Shown here: one piece after another, positions 1-5,112 of the stretch
Numbering within the stretch: the first letter of the stretch is position 1
How the letters are laid out: each line of letters opens with the position of its first letter
Assembly (NCBI GenBank): GCA_003252195.1
Contig: QKFK01000261.1
Location: forward strand, 1-5,260
Direction: 5' to 3'
Length of the DNA stretch: 5,260 bases
DNA from: Rhodospirillales bacterium
GTDB lineage: Bacteria > Pseudomonadota > Alphaproteobacteria > QKFK01 > SZUA-500
Notes under the pieces: model-generated
Database searches by the model: none
Told to the model about the DNA's origin: nothing
What the model saw: the letters and a program-made list of their open reading frames with translations, nothing else
Made by a program: the position numbers and the translations under genes

Positions 1-849
1 TTTTTCCTTCATAGTGCTAAATATGGTTGATTTCTTTGTAATATTAACCCAACCTCCAGGGCAGTATGAGCCTGGTTCTCTGACTTTTGCTCCAGCTTTA
101 AGCAAAAGTTTTTCTGTCTCTTTTAGATTGCGCCTAATAGCAAAGTCTAAAGGTTTTTCACATTCTGCTTTATTAACATCAATACCACCATCAATCATCT
201 TTTGTACAATATCAGGAGCATCAATTCCACGGCTTGTTAAATATACTAACGCTGTATTACGCCTGTTATCGCTAATTTTTACATTAGCCCCTGCGTCAAT
301 TAAATATCGGGCGATGTCTAAATGCTTGTGATTCAATGCACGCATAAGAGGTGTTTCACCATAATCGTTTTTTATATTAACATCCGCTCCTGCCTTGACT
401 AAATCCGATGCAACGTCTACTGTTTCAGAATAAAAAATTGCACTTCTACCAAATTCGTTCTTGTTGTTAATGTTTGAACCAGCTTTAATCAATAGCTTAA
501 CTATTTCAGGGTTCTCATTGTACTGAATTGCAGAAACAAGTGGAATATCTTTATATTTATTCTTATAGTTCACATCGGCTCCTGCAGATAATAGTTTTTT
601 CGTTAAAACAGGATTTGGATTGTGCTTAACAACCTTTATAAAAAGCTCATTCAAATAATTAGGCATACTATTAAATGCTATTTCATTTTTTAATTCTTTA
701 TCAAGCTGTTCTTCTGTCAGGTTCTGAAATGTTTTTTCTTCTGTATTATAATCACCTTCTTTTATTATATTTTGCAGATTAAGTTCATCTGCATTAGCAA
801 TAGAAACTGCTGAAAGCAATATAAACGCACAAAACAAAAATCTTTTCAT
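1..849 (-). CDS. Secreted ankyrin-repeat protein, 3' end cut by window edge
   Basis: The frame is open from the ATG at 849-847 to base 1, giving 283 codons with no stop, so the C-terminus lies outside the window. Residues 1-20 form a Sec signal peptide: MKR, then a hydrophobic core, then ANA with likely cleavage before D21. Residues 21-70 are charged and probably helical. Residues 70-257 carry about five to six ankyrin repeats, seen from the recurring turn and hairpin motifs AGADVN (89-94), AGSNIN (123-128), AGADVN (153-158), AGANVK (186-191), GGIDVN (221-226) and AGAKV (252-256). A canonical GETPLM start lies at 164-169. After the repeats comes a Cys/Gly/Pro stretch around C263. Ankyrin repeats bind proteins, so a binding role in the periplasm or outside the cell is inferred. 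The partner is unknown. The gene follows the 138-aa gene by 4 bases and is surely co-transcribed with it. No catalytic domain is visible. Confidence 0.9.
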   Translation of the reverse strand, partial: MKRFLFCAFILLSAVSIANADELNLQNIIKEGDYNTEEKTFQNLTEEQLDKELKNEIAFNSMPNYLNELFIKVVKHNPNPVLTKKLLSAGADVNYKNKYKDIPLVSAIQYNENPEIVKLLIKAGSNINNKNEFGRSAIFYSETVDVASDLVKAGADVNIKNDYGETPLMRALNHKHLDIARYLIDAGANVKISDNRRNTALVYLTSRGIDAPDIVQKMIDGGIDVNKAECEKPLDFAIRRNLKETEKLLLKAGAKVREPGSYCPGGWVNITKKSTIFSTMKEK

Positions 850-853
850 AATG

Positions 854-1270
854 CTAGCCTCTTTTGTGAGATATGAGTTTTTGTTTGAGGATAATATTTT
901 TAATTTCATTAGACTTCTTTTTGTTTTGGTGAAATGCAATTTTTTGTTTGGCATCTGCTTGTTTTACTATCATTGCATTGTTTGCTTTTATGTTGCTAGT
1001 CTGATTTGATGAAGCTTTTTGCTCATTACCTGTTTTACTATCAGAAGAACCATACTTTTTAGGTAGTTTACCAGTTTCTTCAGTTATCACAGCTTCTTTT
1101 TGAGCTTCTTCAAACGTTAACTTTTCTGAATTTCTAGATTTTATAATCTTTTTTCCATTTACTATTGCTGGTCCTGTTGGGAATGGATAGTCTGAAAAAA
1201 CCAGTTTTTCAGATGATGCCGTGAAAGAGAGAAAACAAAAAAACAGCGTGCATACAATAAACCTACTCAT
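854..1270 (-). CDS. Small secreted basic low-complexity protein (unrecognised)
   Basis: This gene encodes 138 residues. The frame can be extended upstream to a GTG at 1291 or an ATG at 1276. The ATG at 1270 is preferred because AAGGAG ends 6 bases before it, and starting there puts the signal peptide at the very N-terminus. Residues 1-18 (MSR, then a Phe/Leu/Cys-rich core) form a Sec signal peptide with cleavage near FTA-SS or ASS-E. The first mature residues (KLVFSDYPFPTGPAIVNGKK) look ordered. From about residue 65 the chain is rich in Lys, Asn, Ser and Gln and probably disordered, ending very basic (KQKLISHKRG). No lipobox precedes C7 or C12. I do not recognise a family. It is the first gene of the operon with the ankyrin protein, which suggests a shared extracytoplasmic role. 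Confidence 0.72.
   Translation of the reverse strand: MSRFIVCTLFFCFLSFTASSEKLVFSDYPFPTGPAIVNGKKIIKSRNSEKLTFEEAQKEAVITEETGKLPKKYGSSDSKTGNEQKASSNQTSNIKANNAMIVKQADAKQKIAFHQNKKKSNEIKNIILKQKLISHKRG
858..862 (-). promoter_or_regulatory. Ribosome binding site of the ankyrin gene, inside the upstream gene
   Basis: AGAGG reads on the minus strand 8 bases before the ATG at 849. It lies in the last Arg-Gly codons of the upstream 138-aa gene, just before that gene's TAG stop. Ribosomes finishing the upstream gene would be close to this site, so the two genes are probably translationally coupled. Confidence 0.7.
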
Positions 1271-1276
1271 CACCAT

Positions 1277-1282
1277 CTCCTT
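1277..1282 (-). promoter_or_regulatory. Shine-Dalgarno fixing the start of the 138-aa gene
   Basis: A perfect AAGGAG on the minus strand lies 6 bases before the ATG at 1270. It directly abuts the ATG at 1276 and falls inside the frame starting from GTG at 1291, so it supports only the 1270 start well. Confidence 0.75.
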
Positions 1283-1312
1283 ACGTTGCACATATCGCCC
1301 TAGTTGAACTAT

Positions 1313-1341
1313 ATTGTATTACTGCGGAGAAAATTAGACAA
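1313..1341 (-). promoter_or_regulatory. Sigma70-like promoter of the 138-aa/ankyrin operon
   Basis: On the minus strand, TTGTCT (1341-1336, 4 of 6 to TTGACA) is separated by exactly 17 bases from TACAAT (1318-1313, 5 of 6 to TATAAT). Transcription would start near 1306, giving a leader of about 36 bases that contains the AAGGAG ribosome site. Position, spacing and strand all fit the two-gene operon that follows. Confidence 0.68.
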
Positions 1342-1441
1342 GAATTAAAGACCTCACATTAGAAATATATGCTATAAATATAAACATACATGGAAGAAGT
1401 TGGTTGCTATCACATAGCTTATATGCGGATTTGAGGGGTAT

Positions 1442-1480
1442 ATGCTAATATGTAATAGCTTAAATCATGCTAATATATGT
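1442..1480 (+). repeat. Direct repeat upstream of the ABC exporter
   Basis: ATGCTAATAT occurs exactly at 1442-1451 and 1467-1476, 25 bases apart. Allowing a 2-base AT insertion, the match extends to ATGCTAATATGT versus ATGCTAATATATGT. Spacing of about two and a half helical turns in a promoter-bearing intergenic region could mark a regulator site, but AT-rich sequence makes chance repeats common. Confidence 0.4.
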
Positions 1481-1664
1481 GCATTCTTCACTAACAACAC
1501 ACCTAAGAATCCCACATTATGTGACCAAAAACACATTGAAGCTAGCAATTGAACTGTGGCAAGTGGAAAATGATAGTATAATGAGCCCAGAGGCTATAAA
1601 ATACATACTTATACATATTGTTGAGTTTCTGTTAATGTGGTGGATTGGAATAGTAGATGACTGA
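1467..1664 (+). CDS. Doubtful 65-codon frame overlapping the ABC exporter start
   Basis: An ATG-initiated frame of 65 codons ends at a TGA that overlaps the exporter's ATG by 8 bases (ATGACTGA), an arrangement that would allow coupled translation. Its C-terminal part is a hydrophobic helix-like stretch (IKYILIHIVEFLLMWWIGIV, residues about 44-63). Against it: there is no Shine-Dalgarno before 1467, the N-terminal half looks non-globular, and a perfect TATAAT at 1577-1582 lies inside it. A shorter version from the ATG at 1581 would encode 27 residues, mostly this hydrophobic helix, but also lacks a good ribosome site. I do not recognise it, and it may be non-coding leader. Confidence 0.25.
   Translation: MLIYVHSSLTTHLRIPHYVTKNTLKLAIELWQVENDSIMSPEAIKYILIHIVEFLLMWWIGIVDD
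1577..1582 (+). promoter_or_regulatory. Possible -10 element for the ABC exporter
   Basis: A perfect TATAAT hexamer lies 74 bases before the exporter start and would give a leader of roughly 68 bases. No convincing -35 sits at 16-18 bases; the nearest good match, TTGAAC at 1549-1554, is 22 bases away. Use of this site may need an activator, or the hexamer may be chance in AT-rich DNA. Confidence 0.35.
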
Positions 1665-3429
1665 TTTTGTTGGAATAACACCATTTAAGTTTTATTTTTC
1701 GTATGTTAAAAAATTCAAATGGTTTTTTATTGCTGTAGTATTGGTGACTGCTATTGGTGATGTTGCGTTGCGTTTGGCAATATTTTATTCATCTAAAATA
1801 ATAGACTATATTTCCTCACATGATAAAGATAAATATGACACTCAGGCTTATAATGATTTAAAATATTACATTATAATGTTCGCCATAATGAGTGTTCTTC
1901 CTGCTGTTTTTAGGCTTGCTTACATGTATATTGAGGCTATAAATCTGCCTAACTTTGTTGCTAGAATTGAAGAGGATGTTTTTGAATATACCCACGGACA
2001 TTCTGTGGCATTTTTTATAGAAGAAATGTCAGGTAGGATAATTTCACGAGTTGAAAAGTTAGTAAATTCATGCGCTGGGATATATTGGGCGGTTAATTTT
2101 AGTTTGTTAGCTCCTTTGATAGCAACATCTGTGACTTTGTTTATGATATTAGGGGTTAATGTATATTTGGCTCTGGTTTGTTTGCTTTGGGTGGTTTTGT
2201 GCTTGCTTATTAGCTATTTTACATCAAAAAAAGGACAGGTTTGCACAAAGGCTTTTTCTAAGGCGAGTGCGGAGACAAACGCTCAAGTTGTCGATAGTTT
2301 TAACAATGCGATTGCAGTTAAGGGTTTTGCTTCGTTTGATTATGAGAAAAAAGAGCATATAAAAAAGCTTAATGATAGAATAAAAGCTGACAAAGGTGAA
2401 ACTATGGTGTTTGGTATGGCTCGTTTCTACCAAAATATATACACAGCAGTAAGTAATATAATTTTTTATTCTATAGCTACATATTTTTGGTCGTTAAAAG
2501 AAATATCGGCAGGTGATTTTGTTTTGGTAGTGTCTTTGTTCTCTATGCTTACTATAAAAATGGAAAGCATGTCATCTGTAGTTATAATGTTACAAAAACA
2601 TATTGGATCTATGAAAGATGCAATTGAGTTTTTATTTGTTCCTCATGGTGTGGTTGATAAAGAAAACGCAAAAGATTTGGATGTTAGGAATGCTAAGATT
2701 GAGTGTAAAAATATATCTTTCAAATATAAAAAAGAAAAGGCTCTATTTAATGATTTTAGCTTAATTATTGAGGCTGGTGAAAAGGTGGGGCTGGTTGGTA
2801 AAACAGGTTCTGGCAAGACTACTTTGTTTAAGCTGTTGTCAAGATATTATGATATAAACTCAGGTGTTATTAGTATAGATGGTCAGGATATATCTGCTGT
2901 TAGCCAAGAAAGTTTGCGTCGCAATATAGCTGTTATTCCTCAAGACCCAAGTTTGTTTAATCGCTCAATTATGGATAATATTCGCTATGCCAGACCAGAT
3001 GCAACTGATGAAGAGGTTATAGAGGCTTCTAAAAAAGCTTATGCGCATGATTTTATTATGAACCTAAATGATAAATATGATGCAAAGGTTGGGGAAAGAG
3101 GCGTTATCTTATCTGGCGGAGAGAGGCAGAGAATTGTAATAGCGAGGGCAATATTAAAAGACGCTCCAATATTAGCTCTAGATGAGGCCACATCTGCCCT
3201 TGATTCTGAAGCAGAAACTCATATTCAAAAAGCAATATCAGAGGCAATGAGGAATAAGACAGTGATTGCCATTGCTCACCGCTTGTCTACCTTGCGTAAT
3301 ATGGATAAAATAGTGGTTATGGAGCGAGGAAAAATAGTAGAGGTTGGTACTCATAACGAGCTGAAAAAACATGGTGGAACCTATGCTAAACTGTGGGGGT
3401 TGCAAGCAGGTGGTTTTATTAAAGAGTAA
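1657..3429 (+). CDS. ABC exporter half-transporter (fused membrane and ATPase domains)
   Basis: This is an inner-membrane ATP-driven exporter of 590 residues, the usual size for half-transporters of the MsbA/MdlB type, which work as dimers. The N-terminal membrane domain spans about residues 20-315, with hydrophobic segments near 21-45, 70-92, 147-170, 172-190, 260-280 and 285-310. The ATPase domain (about 345-585) is complete: A-loop Tyr357, Walker A GKTGSGKT (381-388), Q-loop Gln429, X-loop VGERG (478-482), signature LSGGERQ (485-491), Walker B ILALDE with catalytic Glu510, SALD D-loop (513-516) and H-loop His541. It should therefore be active. The start ATG has only a weak GGAA about 6 bases upstream. 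The next Met is at residue 74, so the start is secure. Substrate is unknown: lipid, drug, heme/thiol and peptide exporters share this layout. No C39 peptidase domain is present. It stands alone on its strand and converges with the small-protein pair downstream. Confidence 0.96.
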   Translation: MTDFVGITPFKFYFSYVKKFKWFFIAVVLVTAIGDVALRLAIFYSSKIIDYISSHDKDKYDTQAYNDLKYYIIMFAIMSVLPAVFRLAYMYIEAINLPNFVARIEEDVFEYTHGHSVAFFIEEMSGRIISRVEKLVNSCAGIYWAVNFSLLAPLIATSVTLFMILGVNVYLALVCLLWVVLCLLISYFTSKKGQVCTKAFSKASAETNAQVVDSFNNAIAVKGFASFDYEKKEHIKKLNDRIKADKGETMVFGMARFYQNIYTAVSNIIFYSIATYFWSLKEISAGDFVLVVSLFSMLTIKMESMSSVVIMLQKHIGSMKDAIEFLFVPHGVVDKENAKDLDVRNAKIECKNISFKYKKEKALFNDFSLIIEAGEKVGLVGKTGSGKTTLFKLLSRYYDINSGVISIDGQDISAVSQESLRRNIAVIPQDPSLFNRSIMDNIRYARPDATDEEVIEASKKAYAHDFIMNLNDKYDAKVGERGVILSGGERQRIVIARAILKDAPILALDEATSALDSEAETHIQKAISEAMRNKTVIAIAHRLSTLRNMDKIVVMERGKIVEVGTHNELKKHGGTYAKLWGLQAGGFIKE

Positions 3430-3438
3430 TCGCTTATT

Positions 3439-3474
3439 GCTAGAAACAGAATGCGTGGCGCTTTAGGTTCTAGC
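3439..3474. terminator. Inverted repeat in the convergent spacer, possible weak terminator
   Basis: GCTAGAA (3439-3445) pairs perfectly with TTCTAGC (3468-3474) around a 22-base loop, and the loop contains a small GCG-TGG-CGC hairpin. It lies between the exporter stop (3427-3429) and the stop of the convergent 111-aa gene (3491-3489), where a bidirectional terminator is expected. No T-run follows on either strand, so it is not a standard intrinsic terminator. It may stabilise 3' ends. Confidence 0.35.
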
Positions 3475-3488
3475 TGTGTGGTAGATTA

Positions 3489-3824
3489 TTATTCAATGTT
3501 GCTGTATTTTAGTTCAGCAGTCTTTTCTGACAGTGGGATTTGTTTTACAATTTTAATCGGTGCTTGGTAGTCGCTAATGATTGTTTCATTATCATAGTCA
3601 ACTTCTAGCACGTAAGCATATTTAGAGCTAGATAAGATTGGTTTGGCTTCATCTGGTAAGTGATTTAAACCTAAAACATCACCGCTTGCTCTGTAAAGCA
3701 TGGCGTGCTCACCACCATCATATAAGATTATAGGTCTTTCAGCTTTGCCATCACGAAAAGGCAATGAGAATATTAAAATATTTTCTTCGGTAAAGATAAC
3801 TTCAAATGCTTCAATTTCTTGCAT
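3489..3824 (-). CDS. Small acidic protein (unrecognised), second gene of a pair
   Basis: This gene encodes 111 residues with 20 Asp/Glu against 10 Lys/Arg. There is no signal peptide or membrane segment, so it is probably cytoplasmic. Alternating hydrophobic stretches (EVIFTEENILIFSLPF; YAYVLEVDYDNETIISDY) suggest a mostly beta-strand fold. The stop is TAA at 3491-3489. The start ATG is 8 bases after the stop of the 90-aa gene. No clear Shine-Dalgarno precedes it (the upstream bases read CTAATACTAGCC, a tiny possible hairpin), so translation probably depends on coupling to the upstream gene. I do not recognise a family. Its strong negative charge beside a strongly basic partner encoded in the same operon suggests the two products may bind each other, for example as an inhibitor or immunity partner. 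That is inference. Confidence 0.75.
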   Translation of the reverse strand: MQEIEAFEVIFTEENILIFSLPFRDGKAERPIILYDGGEHAMLYRASGDVLGLNHLPDEAKPILSSSKYAYVLEVDYDNETIISDYQAPIKIVKQIPLSEKTAELKYSNIE

Positions 3825-3832
3825 GGCTAGTA

Positions 3833-4105
3833 TTAGCGAATTTTATTGGCTTTTTGATACAATTTAGCAAGTCCTGTATCTAATTTGCTAAATCCCCATT
3901 TTTCAGCCTTTTGAGCAAGGTTTAAAGCTGGTGTGCTTAAAGATGTGCCACCCATGAGAGAATTTGTTAGAGATGCTGCACCGCCTAATACGTTATGAGT
4001 TACGGTAAGACCTGTTTTTGCTACCCATGAGGCAAACATAGCACTTTTAATAATGCTCTTTGCTCCAATTCTAGCACTAGCTTTTGCAACTTTTTTCTTA
4101 TCCAT
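3833..4105 (-). CDS. Small strongly basic Gly/Ser/Ala-rich protein (unrecognised)
   Basis: This gene encodes 90 residues with 15 Lys/Arg and 3 Asp/Glu. There are three parts: a basic, probably amphipathic N-terminus (MDKKKVAKASARIGAKSIIK); a stretch from 31 to 65 with no Asp, Glu, Lys or Arg and rich in Gly, Ser, Thr, Ala and Leu, with two Gly-Gly pairs (41-42, 52-53); and a basic helix-like C-terminus (66-90). There is no typical signal peptide. The start is well supported: GGAG (4116-4113) lies 7 bases before the ATG, and a good promoter is just upstream. The family is not recognised. The composition resembles membrane-active peptides or a nucleic-acid or membrane-binding protein, but nothing diagnostic is present. 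It is transcribed together with the acidic 111-aa gene 8 bases downstream. Confidence 0.75.
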   Translation of the reverse strand: MDKKKVAKASARIGAKSIIKSAMFASWVAKTGLTVTHNVLGGAASLTNSLMGGTSLSTPALNLAQKAEKWGFSKLDTGLAKLYQKANKIR

Positions 4106-4134
4106 AGCATTGCTCCATTAATCAATATATGTGC

Positions 4135-4163
4135 ATTTTATCACTATCATTGGTTTTTGTCTA
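4135..4163 (-). promoter_or_regulatory. Sigma70-like promoter of the basic/acidic small-protein pair
   Basis: On the minus strand, TAGACA (4163-4158, 5 of 6 to TTGACA) is followed after exactly 17 bases by TAAAAT (4140-4135, 5 of 6 to TATAAT). The predicted transcript start is near 4128, leaving a leader of about 23 bases with GGAG placed correctly before the ATG at 4105. This is the best promoter in the window. Confidence 0.72.
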
Positions 4164-4177
4164 TCTGTTTTTGTCTA
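4150..4177 (-). repeat. Tandem 14-base repeat over the -35 region
   Basis: Read on the minus strand, TAGACAAAAAC occurs twice with a period of 14 bases (4177-4167 and 4163-4153). The downstream copy supplies the -35 hexamer of the small-protein promoter and the upstream copy lies just behind it. This could be a regulator binding site or a small tandem duplication. Confidence 0.5.
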
Positions 4178-4197
4178 ATATTGCTGTTTCTATTAGC

Positions 4198-4227
4198 TTG
4201 AATTTAATAAGTTATTTGTGATATCTT
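4198..4227 (+). promoter_or_regulatory. Candidate promoter of the Sel1-repeat gene
   Basis: TTGAAT (4198-4203) and TATCTT (4222-4227) are 18 bases apart, and a TG one base before the -10 gives an extended -10 form (TGATATCTT). The predicted start near 4234 leaves a short leader with GGAG at 4246. Both hexamers match only 4 of 6, so this is a moderate candidate. Confidence 0.35.
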
Positions 4228-4245
4228 CTGGTGCGTGTAATGTGT

Positions 4246-4249
4246 GGAG
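4246..4249 (+). promoter_or_regulatory. Shine-Dalgarno fixing the start of the Sel1-repeat gene
   Basis: GGAG lies 8 bases before the ATG at 4258 and supports that start over an in-frame GTG at 4231, which has no ribosome site and would bury the signal peptide behind nine extra residues. Confidence 0.72.
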
Positions 4250-4257
4250 TGTTTTAT

Positions 4258-5112
4258 ATGAAAAAATATATTTTAGCTATATTGTGTTGTCTTTTTTCAA
4301 ATGTTGCAATGGCACAATTACCTTCAATTGCAGAGATGGAAAAAGATGCCAAAGCTGGTGTTTGTCTGGCTCAATCAAGGATGATGGCCATATATGTTGA
4401 CGGTAAAGGTGTTGCAAAAGACTTTGCCAAATCAAAAGAATATTTGGACATGTATGTAGATAATCCTAAATGTACAGGTAAATTAAGAATGTCCACTTAT
4501 TATTACTTTAAAAAAGGCGATAAGAAAAAAGCGTTTGAATACATACTGAAAGATTATGAAGAAGGTGGTAATGAAGATCTTACAGAATATATTATTGCAA
4601 ATGAATATTTGTTAGGTCGTATGACAGAAAGAAATATTCCAGAAGCTATTAAATGGCTGAAAATTGGTGCGTCTAATGGAGATATTTGCAGTTACTCAGC
4701 GTTAGGTGAAATATATCTAGGTCTTAATATTTATGTTAATGATGATTTTGTTAAAAATGATGATAAAGAAGCTGAGAAAAATTTTCTTAAAGCAATTAAT
4801 ACGCCTCGTGTGAACTCTAGGTACCACGGTGTATGTCTTGAGAAGGCAAAATATTATTTAGGATTGTTGTATTATGATGCACAGGATTATAAAAAGGCAT
4901 ATAAGTATTTGGATAGTATGGATGAAAAAACAAACGTTGGTAGGAACATAAGACTATCTAATATGTATGAAAAAGGTCTTGGGGTCGAAAAGAATGCAGA
5001 CAAAGCTGCAGAGCTCTATGTTAGCCCTTGGGTGCGTATCAAGAGATTTGTAACAACCATATATTCTACAATTAAGTTAAAGATTATGCTAAATGAATAC
5101 GGTTCTGTTTAA
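4258..5112 (+). CDS. Secreted Sel1-like repeat protein
   Basis: This gene encodes 284 residues. Residues 1-19 form a textbook Sec signal peptide (MKK, hydrophobic core, AMA before Q20), so the protein is exported, probably to the periplasm. The rest is a helical solenoid of Sel1-like repeats. Approximate units are 33-66 (ending in the typical DGKGVAKDFAKSKEYLD pattern), 106-140 (PEAIKWLKIGASNGD), 142-180, 194-220 (a shorter TPR-like unit, YYDAQDYKKAYKYLD) and 226-255 (MYEKGLGVEKNADKAAELY). Sel1 repeats are protein-binding scaffolds, common in envelope and host-interaction proteins. The partner here is unknown. The mature chain has four cysteines (36, 72, 144, 193), which could form disulfides. 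The final repeat breaks off into a basic, hydrophobic tail (about 256-284). The gene diverges from the small-protein pair and overlaps the convergent gene to its right by 4 bases. Confidence 0.92.
   Translation: MKKYILAILCCLFSNVAMAQLPSIAEMEKDAKAGVCLAQSRMMAIYVDGKGVAKDFAKSKEYLDMYVDNPKCTGKLRMSTYYYFKKGDKKKAFEYILKDYEEGGNEDLTEYIIANEYLLGRMTERNIPEAIKWLKIGASNGDICSYSALGEIYLGLNIYVNDDFVKNDDKEAEKNFLKAINTPRVNSRYHGVCLEKAKYYLGLLYYDAQDYKKAYKYLDSMDEKTNVGRNIRLSNMYEKGLGVEKNADKAAELYVSPWVRIKRFVTTIYSTIKLKIMLNEYGSV

Larger units (their letters stand above)
1271..1656. other. Divergent intergenic region between the secreted-protein operon and the ABC exporter
   Basis: These 386 bases hold the minus-strand promoter and leader, a perfect TATAAT for the plus strand at 1577-1582, short AT-rich repeats at 1442-1485, and one doubtful open frame (1467-1664). 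No structured RNA, tRNA, terminator or mobile-element end was seen. The middle part (about 1342-1440) shows no feature I can support. Confidence 0.6.

Noticed and set aside
14..331. Plus-strand open frame of 105 codons
   Set aside because: It is the reverse of the ankyrin-repeat gene, which has clear repeats, a signal peptide and a ribosome site on the other strand.
854..1270. Lipoprotein status for the secreted 138-aa protein
   Set aside because: C7 and C12 lie in the hydrophobic core and are not preceded by a proper lipobox (TLFFC lacks the small residues at -2 and -1).
1271..1291. Upstream GTG (1291) or ATG (1276) start for the 138-aa gene
   Set aside because: The perfect AAGGAG at 1282-1277 would lie inside or directly against these starts. 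It is placed correctly only for the ATG at 1270.
2159..2433. Short frames on both strands inside the exporter gene
   Set aside because: They lie wholly within the well-supported membrane domain of the ABC exporter and have no recognisable protein features or ribosome sites.
1657..3429. Naming the exporter msbA, mdlB or atm1
   Set aside because: The ATPase motifs are shared by all these families, and the membrane domain and neighbours give no substrate-specific evidence.
4231..4257. Upstream GTG start for the Sel1 gene
   Set aside because: GGAG at 4246-4249 fits the ATG at 4258, and that start puts the signal peptide at the N-terminus.
4218..4400. Plus-strand frame of 60 codons at the start of the Sel1 gene
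   Set aside because: It is out of frame with the signal peptide and repeats of the Sel1 protein and is Cys/Ser-rich nonsense.
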